Below are positions 53,499 through 64,000 of a stretch of 64,000 nt of DNA, one piece after another. The notes beneath the pieces are model-generated. The model did no database searches. It saw only the letters and a list, made by a program, of their open reading frames with translations, and was not told where the DNA came from. A program made the translations under genes and the position numbers. Source of the DNA: Gracilaria vermiculophylla (taxonomy: Eukaryota; Rhodophyta; Florideophyceae; Gracilariales; Gracilariaceae); the NCBI GenBank assembly GCA_019155205.2, contig JAHNZQ020000049.1:177064-241063 (forward strand), given 5' to 3'. The stretch's first letter is position 1. Every line of letters begins with the position of its first letter.

Positions 53499-54247
53499 AT
53501 TGAATATTCTTCATTTCGCTGGTCTCCTCTTCGTTTCGATCACGAGCCAAATCGTAAAGTGAATGGGAAACTGGCAGAGGTGTTCTGACGGGTTTGCAGT
53601 GTTCCATGTTGGCTTCTGCAAGAATTTTCTCGATCAGCGCTGCTTGAGACCAAACTATTTCCGTGTCTGTCTCCTGTATGCAAACCCCGAGAAAATTTGT
53701 CCCATGCCCAAGGTCCTTCACCAAAAAGGGTTTCTTCATTTCCTCTTTGTCTTGTTCAATATGTACAGCATTTACGAGCAAAATAATGTCGTCGACGTAT
53801 GCCAGCAAAACGACCATTTCGTTTTTCTCATGTCGCACAAACAAACCATCTGAGACGGATACTGTAGAGGATCCATGAGTTGTAAGAAAGCGTATCAAGG
53901 TTCGGTACCACAGTTTTGGAGCTTCTCGCAGACCATAAAGAGACTTCTTAAGTACTCCAAGGCCACCATCGGCTTCAGCGATGCCTGAAATCTTTGGGAG
54001 ACGAATGTAGATATTAAACTCCTCGGGAAGTGTGGCATACAGAAAGGCACCCTTAATGTCTACTTGCTGTCTCTCCCATCCAAAAACTGAAGCTAAGCAT
54101 GACAAAAATTCGAAATATCTCGAAACCTATGACGGTTGCGTAGCAGTGTTTGGCCTCAATGCTCGTAAGCTGTTGTAGATTTCCACGAGCCACAAGTCTT
54201 GCCTTGAACCTTTCCGGGTTCCCGAGTTCGTCTCGCTTCAATCGCAA
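53499..54247 (-). pseudogene. Copia 2 reverse transcriptase
   Basis: F-K-A-R-L-V-A-R-G-N (54,247 on), then after a frame change W-E-R-Q-Q-V-D-I-K-G-A-F-L-Y (first catalytic D), L-K-K-S-L-Y-G-L-R-E-A-P-K-L-W-Y, V-L-L-A-Y-V-D-D-I-I-L-L (Y-V-D-D active site) and P-V-R-T-P-L-P-V. The frame then runs into copia 1 sequence at 53,498. Its continuation is at 50,130. Confidence 0.9.
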
Positions 54248-54355
54248 AATGATTGCTGTAGGGAGTGGTCTGCATGTAACTTCTGTGACTCGTTCGTACG
54301 TTTCTGCTTCGAGGATAGTCTTGAACTCTTCTTGGATCGCATTCTCCCAGTGCTT

Positions 54356-55669
54356 CTATTCCTTGCTGCGCATTGCGTCGGTCAACGTGGTTTCATCAAC
54401 CGTATATATGGATTGTGGTAAGCATAGGATTGCTTTCGAACGAGGACGCAGATTATACCCGTGTTTCGACTGTATCAAGGGATCGGATTCAGTTTTCGGT
54501 GTGCCATTATCATGATACTGAGTGCCATCAAACGTTGACGGTTTTTCGAGGTAATGCGTTAAAGAGCTCCAGTTCTCTGGGTCGTTGTTACTTAGTTTTT
54601 CAGTAGCATCAAAGAATACTTCATTAGCTTCTAGATCCTCTTCATGCTTTCCGTTTTCCAATTCTTCTTCGTCTTCGGATGATTCTTCCAGTACAACTAG
54701 AACATTATCTTCATCTTTCTGCACGTCTTCTTCTGCATCATGATCTCTGAGAATCGTTACGCCCGGAAATGATTCTTCATGGAACTTAACATGCTTCGAA
54801 GGCCTAATACCACTTTTGGTTAGTATTCTGTAAATGCCTCCCGCGATATGCCCCAAGTTCAATCCATTCTGCGTTGTGAGCGCCATCTTCCCATTCTGCT
54901 TCCTTTTCTCTTTCGGGGACTCCACGGTAACAAGACAGCCGAAAAGTCGAATATGTTTTGCATGGAATGGGGCAGCTCCCTTGAGAGCTACATGTGGACT
55001 TGTCTTTGTCACCGAGTGCCTTACAATATTCTTACAATCCACAACATGTTGCAGAGCGTAGCACCAGTATTGCCCAGGAAGTTGTGATCGTCCAAGGCAT
55101 GTACGGATGGCTGTTATGAGTACACCCTGCGCTCGCTCAATTAATCCATTGGAAGACAGCGTATAAGGTGTGGTGCTGAATACTTCAATTCCGAGTGCTT
55201 TCATTTCTGAGCGAATGCGGCTGCACTCCTTCCCGCCATCGGTGTGCAGAGAGGTGATTTTATACAGAGTTTACCTTTCCATCTAGGTCATGAAGTGACG
55301 AACTGCCTTGGATGTCTCCCCTGTCGTGGTTAGGGACTTTGCAAAGACGTACCTGCTGTACTCATCAGTGACGGTGCAGAAGTACCTGGAACAATCAATT
55401 GCTCTTGGTTTGATTTGTCCTACAACATCCGCATGTATTGTTCCAGACTTCTTAGCCTTGGTGAGGCTTTCAGTGTAAGAGCGTCTGAAATTCGCCTTCT
55501 CACATGGATCACTCTTGTTCATGGTTGTCGTAGGAGCTGGTAAAGGACCTTCGGCCATGAGCTCTTTAATTCCATTTTGAGAGCCAAAGTGGCCTAGGCG
55601 ATTGTGCCATACCTCCGCTGCATTTTTCATTCTACCCTTTGTACCATTGGGTTGGGGTGTGCGTTCCAC
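54356..55669 (-). pseudogene. Copia 2 integrase
   Basis: V-W-H-N-R-L-G-H-F (pre-integrase zinc finger), I-H-A-D-V-V-G-Q-I (first D) and V-T-D-E-Y-S-R-Y in 55,669-55,283. The second part, 55,204-54,356, has T-P-Y-T-L-S-S-N-G-L-I-E-R (catalytic E), R-L-F-G-C-L-V and an acidic linker, ending L-R-P-R-S-K-A. A stop and frame change lie between (55,283-55,204). Confidence 0.85.
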
Positions 55670-57138
55670 TTCTTTGTCGTGGGTAAGATCAATAGCTTCC
55701 TCGAATTCACCTTCTGGGACATATTACTCACTTCGTTGATGTGGTCTTCATGACCAAGCACATGCTGATCATACGATGGTTCCGATTCTGCAAGCTCTGA
55801 ACTGTTGTTTGATACTGACGAGAGGTCACCCACACTGCAGCTCTCCTCACTGAGGTCTTCAAGAAAGTCTGTTAGCCTTGCCATTGTGATTCTTTCATTC
55901 TCGCAATTGAGAGAGTCGTTTACTCTACTTCCAGTGTAATAGAGCCCATCGGTGCCTTTTGGTGCTATGGCGACCGGTCTAAGATTGTCAGTTTCATCGA
56001 ATATGACTGCTTTGTTTCTTGTGAGAAAAACACAGAATTCCTTCTCAGTCACAGCTAGAACAGAAAGTAGATTCATCGCTAGGCTTTCAGCACTTAGCGT
56101 GTTGCTTAGGAAAACTTCTGTCCGGTGACCACATGCACTCCATTCTACTCTTTTGGTTCCGCGTTGTGTGGCGTGAACCACAGAGTCACCACCCAATGCT
56201 ATTGGAACGAGGCATTCCTCAACGTCATGTAGAGTGTTTGGGAAGGGTGTCATGTGTGAGGTAGTTCCGTAGTCTAGCATCATTCGTTCTTCATCTTCCA
56301 CCTTGGCTGCCATTACACGCCCTATTGCAGCTCTAGTTTTGCACTCCCTCTTATTGCGGTTCTCTTTCTTAAGGGATCCCTTGATGGTGCTTCGAGTTTC
56401 CGCCATGTTCCGCTCATTTGCCTTGTCACGCGAGGACCTGAGTCTGTTTTTGGGATTTTTGGGATTGAGCCAGCATCTGTCCGTATTTTGACGAGCCTTA
56501 TCGCATATATAGCAATGCGGTTTTGCGGTGTGAACTCGTTCAAGCCTATTTTGCTTCGTCTTCACAGATTGCTGCTCTTCTATTAGTCGGGCTGATACTG
56601 TGTCCCAAGTGGCGACTTCATCAGTTAATGTTTTCAAGGCTACAGTTATAGGGAAAAGTTCGCCGGCGTCAATTGAGGCACTGAGTATTGAGATGGCCAG
56701 TTCCTTTGAAATCTTGGTATCCATTGCCTCTAGCTTCTCAAGAATTGCCTTCATCCTGTCAATATGTTTTCCCATATCCTTTTTAATGCTACTGTAGCGC
56801 ACTGATATGAGTTCAGTCATCTTGGCTATTCGAGATGCTGCAGTCTTTGAGTCAAAACTATCTCCAAGCTTTCTTAACATAATGCAAGGATTCTGCACAC
56901 AGTTCCGAATCACTCGAAGCGCTTCGTTCGAAAGATCTCTTACAATGATTCTAGAAGCCTTCTTCTGAGAAGCCAAGAATTGAGTCTTCTTGCCTTCCTC
57001 GTGGGAAAGACGAACTTCATTCTCCAGAACTTCCCTGAGCCTCTTTGCATTATATGCGGCTTCTACTCGAATCTTTCATATGGTAAAGTCCTGACCCTCT
57101 TTCAGGGGATCTACGCGCGTCTTCTCTGACTCTGACAT
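55627..57138 (-). pseudogene. Copia 2 gag and protease
   Basis: The natural start is the ATG at 57,138 (M-S-E-S-E-K-T-R). After D-F-T-I a TGA stands where copia gags have Trp, so a single stop separates this start from a long open frame (to 55,627). gag continues K-I-R-V-E-A-A-Y-N-A-K and helical UBN2-like sequence. The zinc knuckle is C-Y-I-C-D-K-A-R-Q-N-T-D-R-C, with Q replacing the zinc-binding His. The protease site is M-L-D-Y-G-T-T-S-H-M-T, with Y for the S of D-S-G. Both changes probably inactivate. Confidence 0.85.
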
Positions 57139-57276
57139 GGGTTGTGCCAGATGGTGTCAAGAAGCTCTTAATTAGCGCAAGTTAACCAACGAAAGAAAGT
57201 GTAAGCCAGCTACGCGTAGGAGAATGGTCAAATTTAATGACTTCGTAGCGCAAGCGGCAGCTTCAAGCCCATAACC

Positions 57277-57613
57277 TTTCACAAATTTTTAATTAAATCT
57301 ACAAGACTGACTGAGAGTTCTACCACTCCAGCTTGTCCAAGCAGTTTATAAGTACTTCTATTCAGTGTCAGGATCGGTATATTGATCTAGTGTATGGGTT
57401 TATCTATGTGAGCCTATAGTAGATGGTTCAACAGGATGTCCTTGACATTCAACTTCACTTTGGACACATGCAATTCGAGCCATGTCAGCTAAAGAACTGT
57501 GCAACAATGTTATCTAGGTGATTCCAATTCCACCACACATATTTTTGTAAAATCAGGTAATCAAATGAAGGTACATCGTCTTCACGCAGTATGGTGAGCC
57601 ACTTTCTCCGACA
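57277..57613 (-). repeat. Copia 2 5' LTR
   Basis: 337 bp. The minus-strand start is TGTCGGAG. The inner end adjoins the GGTTATGGGC primer-site candidate (57,267-57,276, minus). Confidence 0.88.
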
Positions 57614-57618
57614 ATTTT

Positions 57619-60518
57619 GCGCCGTGAATGCTATGAATGGTATATAAAATAATTTGTGAGCAAAGCTGTGCGTGCATAGTTTTACACAATATGCTTGTAC
57701 GTATGAACCGGAGAGGCGACCTTTGGTAGGATGAAGAAAGCAGGCTAAATGATGGCGTTACAGAGATGCATGAGATCGAGCTACAGAATACTACTGTTAT
57801 TTTGCCAGAGGAAGAAATGCAATTGAAACTGTTCTGTTTCATAGAGGCTTTTGGAGCTATCTGAATTGGAAGCAGATGAATTGTTACTGAAGGCGAAAAT
57901 GTTCTATTATAGGGTGTGAAACGGTTTGGACAGATTAGAAACCTCTTGCGTGTTGCTGCTGGATGAATGTATCTTCTCGAGACCATTTCATTTTTTCTCG
58001 GCGCTGAGGTGCATATTCAGTGTAACAACCAGATGCATCTCAGCACGGACGATCAGCATAACAGCAATATTTTCAAGCAATTCAAGTACGCAACTTAAAG
58101 TATTAGACGTGGCATTGCGCAATGCAAACCTTGTGCACCACCGCACCGTGCGCTTTACGCCTTGCGCGACTCGTCGCTGTGTTGCTGAGGTTGGGGTACT
58201 CGAGTTCAATCAGACACTTGCCGGTCGTTCTCGTTTATTGGTCACTCGAAGTGCCTCTCATGGGACTCTTGGGTTACTACGAACATCTACTATCAAGGAT
58301 ACGCATTCTAAAGCGCCAAAAAAAGGGTAACAGTCCAACCAGGATAGTCCGGTCTGATTCCAGATGAATGCAGAGGTTGTTCGTTGGATAACTACTTCAG
58401 TCTGCCCAATTGCGTGTCCATCACCACAGTTGCTGCATTGGTCCAGCTCATACCAGCTTACGACGTGATTTGAATGCACGCGGTGCAACAGCGCCGTGCG
58501 ATCAAAGTAAACTTGGAAGTTGAACGGCTAGCTTTACTTAAGAGAATAAAAAGGCAACCATAATCATTCCCATTTCTCAGTGACTTTGAACATTTGAATT
58601 ACTGTTCATATTTGTATATGTATTGTTAACGTGATACGGCTTGAATTTATATTAGTGTATCTGTTCACGTGGACATATCAGTGTCATATGCTCCCGTAAG
58701 TCTCAATCGCTGTAAAGGGGGACTATTGTTCTTCAATGTTCTGAGCAACAGTCCTCAACTCCAATCGTCTTGTTTTCACCTCAACTGCCTCTCCAAGACA
58801 ATTGAGGATAAGTTTGGGCAGACTTCTACTATCCCTCTGTGTTACCCTCACTCATGAAAGACTATAAAATCTGGACTGTCTTGAACACAACAGCGGACAG
58901 GCGGGCCGGTTTCCATGAGAAACTCAGGTCTCTCTCCGAAATGGCATGAACACACACACAGCTGTTTTTCATTGGAAAGTAGTTGAAATGATGAATTCTA
59001 GGAAGAAACTTAGCGATGACGATGTTTTTGCAGATTGGGCAGTAAAGCCGTGCTGGATAGGCATTGAAAGACATGAAAAGAATGTATTTACACCATCAAA
59101 AATAAATTGCAACTTTGGTGGAGATGCAAAATGGTCTACATGATTCCCAAAATTTACTATTTCACCGCTGATAGACTTTTTTACGTCTGCAAGAAGAAAA
59201 GCACAAGGTCTCCGTTGAACTGCTTTGGTGGCCACGGCTGTCCATTTTGATTGGTCTGCGAGAAATCAAAGAGCAAATCAGAGTCAAATAATATCCGTCT
59301 TTATGGTTTTGTCTCTGGAAGCCATAGCAGCGTATATGACCCGGCTTGTTCTGTAAGCACCCATCTGGAACACCTTTTTACTTTCTGAAATTGCAATACC
59401 AGGGGTCCTTCTGAATAGCATAAACACTCAGAAGCCACCCTGGCCTCTTGGCAATGTTAAAATTATTTCATATAAGCCAAGCAATGAAAACATATCATAA
59501 CCTTCAGCATGAAACCTGAAGATACAGAGAGAAGAAAAGCGCTTTCCTGTGATTATAGTTTTCCTCAATAGTGTGTTCACAACAAAATGTTTTGTATATT
59601 TCAGGTTGCACCCACTTCTTGCAAATACTGAAAACCTTAAAGAAACTAAAACCACTCTCAATTTTGGAGGTTGCAGGGTCAACAAGAATGCTTTTGCGTT
59701 TGATAATATATTGTTTGATGGGGCAAGAACGTAGAGCAAATCGGAAGCACAAACTCACTATCGTTAAGCACACCGTGACGCTTTATGCTTTTAATCGTGG
59801 GGATTTATGATTTAATGAGACACCTATTTACTGTATTAAAACATCACTTGGCTGTACGAGCCGTTTTAAGTCTACGTGTCTTCGATAGGAGTCCTTTTTG
59901 CACATCAACAGAGAAACCACCTAAAAAAAAACCGTTATAATATACGAAGAGAATGTAGATGTTAGAAAAATACTCCAAAACAGGGCAGCAAACTCTTCCA
60001 AAATTTCGAGACATGTTGTACAATTTGTTACAACGACACGTACAATTTTATGGTGCTGAAGTTCTTTTTGAGAAGACATCAAATTTGTTAATAAACTGTT
60101 GGAAACCCAAATTTAGAATCGAATGATCAATTGAAGGGTCAACGACGCTTCAATTCTTTCGATTTAAACTTTTTATCGAATTTCTTAAATCTTTTTCAAT
60201 GGACACTATTTCAGCTTTGTTTGGACAAAAATGGTAGCCGGTTGTGTTTTCAAGAACAGAGCTAAGAACTCGTGCTCTAGATAGCAGGCCAGCTGTGACT
60301 CCGAATGCATGTCGGGCTTTAGAGATGGAAATCATAACGTCATACATTTGAGAAAACTTGAAAAGAAGTCTGCAGTATGCAGCTTTTGCTCTCAATGATC
60401 AAGCATACAACGTAGCTTTTATCAAATGCTCGAAAAAGCCCATACAATTCTGTTTTTTGTTCATTTTACTTGATTAAGTCTTAATGCCTAATAGAAATGC
60501 ACTGCTTATGAAGATCAA
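57619..60518. other. Intergenic region, no supported gene
   Basis: Frames at 57,926-58,330 (plus, 134 codons), 58,258-58,488 (minus) and 59,428-59,773 (minus) have no motif and overlap stops in all alignable frames. A C-S-N-C-G-D-G-H stretch in the 58,258-58,488 frame could suggest a zinc-binding fragment but is isolated. No RNA genes seen. Confidence 0.45.
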
Positions 60519-60902
60519 TTAATGCGCGTAGGCATTGCCACCGTCACCCCCATCACCTCCATCGGCATCATTGCTGAAATCTCCGTTGATGTGCCCGCCG
60601 CCATACACAGTTCCGACGGCTCCATTTGCTACATTGGCCTCTGCAAATCCATCGCCACCAATTTGCAACCCTGCATTAGCATTAAATCCAGCATCTGCAA
60701 CCGCAGGAGCACCAACACCGGCCACTACATTTGCTCCTTGGGCAAAAGCATCGCCCCCATCACCACCGGATCCAGCCACTGCATAACTGTCGCTGCCGTA
60801 ATAATACGGAGGAGGATAATACGGATAAGAACGGACAACCGGACGTGCGAGAGATGCCATCACCACGGTGCTGGCGACGAAGACAAATACGATGAACTTC
60901 AT
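60519..60902 (-). CDS. Small secreted Gly/Ala/Tyr-rich protein (paralogue 1)
   Basis: 127 codons when started at M-K-F-I-V-F-V-F-V (60,902). An ATG five codons upstream is in frame, but the shorter start gives a clean signal peptide (hydrophobic core about residues 3-18, cleavage plausible after A-S-L-A). The mature part has a Tyr/Pro-rich stretch (Y-P-Y-Y-P-P-P-Y-Y-Y), then about 85 residues of Gly/Ala/Asp-rich repeats without Cys: G-S-G-G-D-G-G, V-V-A-G-V-G-A-P-A-V, G-G-D-G-F-A, G-G-D-G-G-D-G-G-N-A-Y-A-H. It is probably secreted and structural (wall, mucilage or extracellular matrix). The paralogue at 63,094 aligns along its whole length. A TATA-like box lies ~110 bp upstream. Confidence 0.85.
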   Translation of the reverse strand: MKFIVFVFVASTVVMASLARPVVRSYPYYPPPYYYGSDSYAVAGSGGDGGDAFAQGANVVAGVGAPAVADAGFNANAGLQIGGDGFAEANVANGAVGTVYGGGHINGDFSNDADGGDGGDGGNAYAH

Positions 60903-61010
60903 TCTTTTTGAAATCAAAGCAAACTGGAGCCGAGCGTTTGATGGTGTGTTTCAGATGGAATGTGAGCTTTTAGTTATCACATTGCGGATCAGATTGTCTC
61001 GCGTTGACGT

Positions 61011-61018
61011 CTTTTATA
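61011..61018 (-). promoter_or_regulatory. TATA box of the first Gly-rich gene
   Basis: TATAAAAG on the minus strand, 109-116 bp upstream of the chosen ATG. Confidence 0.55.
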
Positions 61019-63093
61019 TTGCTTGTGTGTTGAGTTTTCGAGAAAATTCAGTGGTGTTCTGCAAAAGATTCATTGCATGGCTTTTTTAATAGGATACGAG
61101 CAGTTTAACTGAATTTGGGTGGCACTGTTCACTGGGAATATTTCCTTGCACAGACAAAAAGTCGGGGATGACCTCTTCGTATCTCTGAACTATGAATGCC
61201 GTGCAATTGACAGCTACACGACATTTACGAAAGCTGGTGCTTTTTGTTCTATCTCCATCAAATAAGTTATGTGTATACATTGCACGGACTTCTTTTGGGG
61301 AGTTATTGACCTACCTTTAATCCAGGGTTTCATCTCGTTTGACTTGGAGAGCCAGAGAATGTTTTCGATTGGCTTAAAACTTTTTCTTTAGTAAGTTAAT
61401 CTGTGACTATCAGCAAGCTTGGAACAAGCGTCAGCTGTTGCTGGCGCTGTTGAAGTTCCATCCGAAAAAAACCTCTGAACATCCCGAAGCTAGAGAATAA
61501 TTTTCCTTCGCGACGAGGATATTGTTCGTATATTTGTGTGGTAGAGAGATGAGGTGGATTTTGGTAGTACCCCGGTGACACGAGACTTCTTGTCGATGAC
61601 TTTAGTTGCACGCCATCACAAGTGGGAAGCAAAAGTTTTTATGGCAATGGACATGTCTTCCGCTCGACCACGACGCCGCACTTGAGATAGCACCCTCTTT
61701 CTGATGAGGATGTCTACATATGTAAGCCCAGCAATTACAATTTTTTTCATATTGTTGTCGCTTTATGAATGAAGACTTTTCAGAGCTAATTGCAAGTCGA
61801 ACATGTAATGAACGCAGAATTTGCTTCAGAATCAACACGCCCTGGACACTACCCATGACAAGAGAAGTAAGGTTTTGAGTGACAAGAGATAATCGAGATG
61901 AATAAGTTTTCTCTCATACATGACCGTTCGAATGCATTGCAGTTCGTCGTTCCAGTTTTCACTCGACGAATTGGGGCTCAGCCACAAATGGTCAGCCATT
62001 TTCGGTGTCAGTCTATGTCATGCCAATTCGAGCAAAGCATATGTGGAGTGGTCCTACCCGAAAGGCATGTAGGAGACCGATCGACGTATGACACCTAATC
62101 AAACAGATAGCCCAAATCAATATTCTGTAGCACATGCTCCATCCAGAACTGACGTGCTTTTGTCACCTTTTCAAAATGCTATGCAATATCTTCACTATCT
62201 TCTGTAGACTTTGAGATTGCCAAGTTAGATTTACAAACCTTCATATGTTTGCTTTGCTGACCTTCTGTGAGTGATCTCCTTTCCAAGTCATTGATCAATG
62301 GCAGAGCAGTATATGAACTTCGTTACCTCTTCAGATTTAGGGCAGGCTTTGAGGACCTGTGCTGACAAAATGTTCATCTGCAGAATGTTTTTCTTTTTGC
62401 ATTCAGATTTTTTTAACAACTAATCATCTACAGCGGATGACGGTTCCGAAAGTTGACCTCCACAATCACGGTTTTGCTGCTGGGGATGTCTCGCCTATTG
62501 TTTGTAACGAAGAGTGGTTTAGTGGCAAAAGAATTTGTTTGCGATTTGCCTCTGCCATTGACGTAGCTTTAGTTCTAGGACTAGCGGACAACAATTTCAG
62601 CTCGAACTATGCAAGTCAAGAAATGTCCTGTTCTTGTCGCTCTCGTACCACAGATCTCCAGCGGTTTCATTACTCGCAGCATAAATTGATTATGCTCATA
62701 TGACTAGGCATGAGGCTAAATGACGAATGAGACGAGAAATTTATCATATTGACAGCTAATGCTTAGGAGGACAATCCCGTACCGTACTTCCGCAATTCGA
62801 ACAATGAAAACGTTACATTGTGTTTCATGTCCGTGATTGAAATGCAAAGCATCCACACAGGTGAGTATCTAGAAAATTTTCTGAAGACGTCATTCATTTG
62901 GATGACGAGTGGGTGAGAACAAGCAAGGTCTCGCGCGCAATGATGCGCACGTCGCGAAGGTTAACAATATGAGTGTATTTAACTCTGTACGATAGCAGGC
63001 TCTGGTTTAACAACTCCGACCGTCCGATGAGTATTAAGTATCGTTTTTCGTGCTATACTAAAAGCCTGTACCAAAGATGGAAAGGCCTCCATT
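61019..63093. other. Intergenic between the two Gly-rich genes
   Basis: Frames at 62,359-62,703 (plus) and 61,602-61,856 (minus) are without motif. I see no transposon remains here, in contrast to the rest of the window. Confidence 0.45.
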
Positions 63094-63459
63094 CTAGGCA
63101 TATGCATTTCCTCCGGAACCACCATCACCACCAGTCGCGGAATTGGAGAAGGAGCCGCTTATCTTGCCACCACCAATCACAGTGCCTGCCGCACCATTGG
63201 CAACAGTGGCTACAGCAAATCCGTCACCCCCGGCCTGATATCCCGCGTTGAAGTTTTTACCAGTGCCGGAAACTGCAGGCCCGCCTACGCCGGCTACGAC
63301 GTTTGCTCCCACCGCAGTTGCAGCTCCACCGTCGCCGCCGGATCCTCCAATGGCAGTTGAATACTTCGGAACTGGGTAGTAGTAATAAGAACGAACCGGG
63401 GCCGCTGCACTCACAACGACCACCACAGCCAGAACTGTTGTAAAGATAATCGATCTCAT
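63094..63459 (-). CDS. Small secreted Gly/Ala/Tyr-rich protein (paralogue 2)
   Basis: 121 codons from M-R-S-I-I-F-T-T-V-L (63,459). The open frame extends 29 codons further upstream, but the paralogue's start and the signal peptide (core T-T-V-L-A-V-V-V-V-V-S-A-A-A) favour this ATG. Then R-S-Y-Y-Y-Y-P-V-P-K-Y and Gly-rich sequence matching paralogue 1 block by block: G-G-S-G-G-D-G-G, G-A-N-V-V-A-G-V-G, G-G-D-G-F-A, V-A-N-G-A, G-G-D-G-G-S-G-G-N-A-Y-A. No Cys in the mature part. The same exported structural role is likely. Same strand, ~2.2 kb from paralogue 1: a tandem pair. Confidence 0.85.
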   Translation of the reverse strand: MRSIIFTTVLAVVVVVSAAAPVRSYYYYPVPKYSTAIGGSGGDGGAATAVGANVVAGVGGPAVSGTGKNFNAGYQAGGDGFAVATVANGAAGTVIGGGKISGSFSNSATGGDGGSGGNAYA

Positions 63460-63572
63460 GGCTTTGATAGAAGTGCTCGTGACGATGAAGATGGAAATCC
63501 TTGACGAGAAAGACACCGAGCAGATGAAAAGCTTTGGGATAGACACTGATCAAGTGGAGCGGCTCATGCTTG

Positions 63573-63580
63573 CTTAAATA
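63573..63580 (-). promoter_or_regulatory. TATA-like box of the second Gly-rich gene
   Basis: TATTTAAG on the minus strand, 114-121 bp upstream of the chosen ATG, nearly the same spacing as for paralogue 1. This supports both start choices. Confidence 0.45.
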
Positions 63581-64000
63581 CAGCTCAGAGAATGCTTTGC
63601 TTTAGGATTCTTACATCAGTGATAGTTGAAAGTCAGCCAAATTCTGAACAACTTCCCGATTCTTGTGCATCTGAATTTGGGGGGTTTCCTTCTTGCTAGG
63701 TGTATATAAATATGTATCTGTGTTTTCGACTAGCCTTCTCGCGGTAGTACCTCCCTATGAAAGTTGAGAGGTGAATGACATGGAACACTTACAGGAAAAT
63801 ACACCTTTAAAAGCCATTCACTTGAGTTGTTTTGGAGTTGAGCTACACATTGACCCCTTTGAAGTTAAAACATACTGCAGGCAATGAAATACGCCCCTAA
63901 ATTCCAAGAGAGAATTCGGTTGAGGATCAGGAGACGAATGCATGTAAATGACAAGTTATTGAATCCATTTGACAGAAAGTCCATAGTAGGAGTGTATTTT
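63581..64000. other. Upstream sequence, no gene
   Basis: AT-rich, without an open frame of note, up to the window end. Confidence 0.5.

Larger units (their letters stand above)
49104..57613 (-). mobile_element. Copia 2: Ty1/copia element hosting a nested copia
   Basis: LTRs 49,104-49,446 and 57,277-57,613. Target duplication ATTTT at 49,099-49,103 and 57,614-57,618. Minus-strand order is gag, protease, integrase, reverse transcriptase, RNase H, the copia order. Directly inside the 5' LTR stands GGTTATGGGCTTG; its first ten bases match the initiator tRNA-Met anticodon-arm site seen in the TRIM. A purine tract (GGCGAAGGGGAC) abuts the 3' LTR. Copia 1 (50,131-53,498) splits the end of the reverse transcriptase. 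Removing copia 1 leaves an element of about 5.1 kb. Confidence 0.92.

Noticed and set aside
60522..60911. Plus-strand ORFs (129 and 83 codons) opposite the first Gly-rich gene
   Set aside because: The Ser/Pro/Thr- or Ile-rich reading is the complement of Gly/Ala codons; the minus frame has a signal peptide and a paralogue.
1..64000. CRISPR arrays, bacterial operons, insertion sequences, rRNA genes
   Set aside because: No regularly spaced repeats, no ribosome-binding-site/operon spacing and no rRNA-like blocks. All mobile elements are of eukaryotic type.

Overview
This window is a repeat-dominated piece of a nuclear eukaryotic genome. The two best genes have no introns, promoters look TATA-like, and four runs of exactly 100 N mark assembly gaps, all inside repeats. 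Most of the sequence is transposable elements in various states of decay: three Ty3/gypsy lineages, several Ty1/copia lineages, Tc1-like (DD34E), piggyBac-like and PIF/Harbinger-like DNA transposons, and two very small LTR elements of TRIM type. The intron-poor genes, the chromodomain gypsy element with a TDAS...VVTQV RNase H, and the piggyBac type would fit an oomycete/stramenopile-like organism. A repeat-rich, intron-poor red alga is not excluded. I cannot name the organism.

Layout. 1-7,500: Tc1 relics (70-375; 4,017-5,290) and copies of one ~550-bp solo LTR ('LTR-A'). 7,530-13,197: a decayed minus-strand gypsy element ('gypsy C', gag to chromodomain) carrying a nested solo LTR-A and a nested TRIM. 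14,165-16,140: a hairpin and a decayed piggyBac transposase. 18,648-19,929: the best Tc1 copy, with TA flanks. 21,880-22,397: a Harbinger fragment. 22,587-31,365: 'gypsy A' (minus), the parent of the LTR-A family, with an inverted copy of its own 5' end at its 3' side and a nested TRIM in its reverse transcriptase. 31,366-34,480: copia and gag relics, including an LTR with heat-shock-element-like triplets. 34,993-39,359: two Tc1-type elements with shared ends bracketing an intact 488-codon membrane protein gene. 40,796-42,256: a paralogue of that gene with one in-frame stop. 43,146-48,834: complete but decayed 'gypsy B' with both LTRs and a solo LTR-A inserted in its integrase. 49,104-57,613: 'copia 2' (minus) with a younger plus-strand 'copia 1' nested inside. 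60,519-63,459: two paralogous small secreted Gly/Ala/Tyr-rich protein genes on the minus strand.

Host content is therefore two tandem gene families: the three-segment membrane proteins (one intact, one interrupted) and the glycine-rich secreted proteins (both intact). The rest is a layered record of insertions. In several cases the order can be read directly from target-site duplications and from host reading frames that resume on the other side of the insert. All domain calls were made by eye from motifs; no database search was run.
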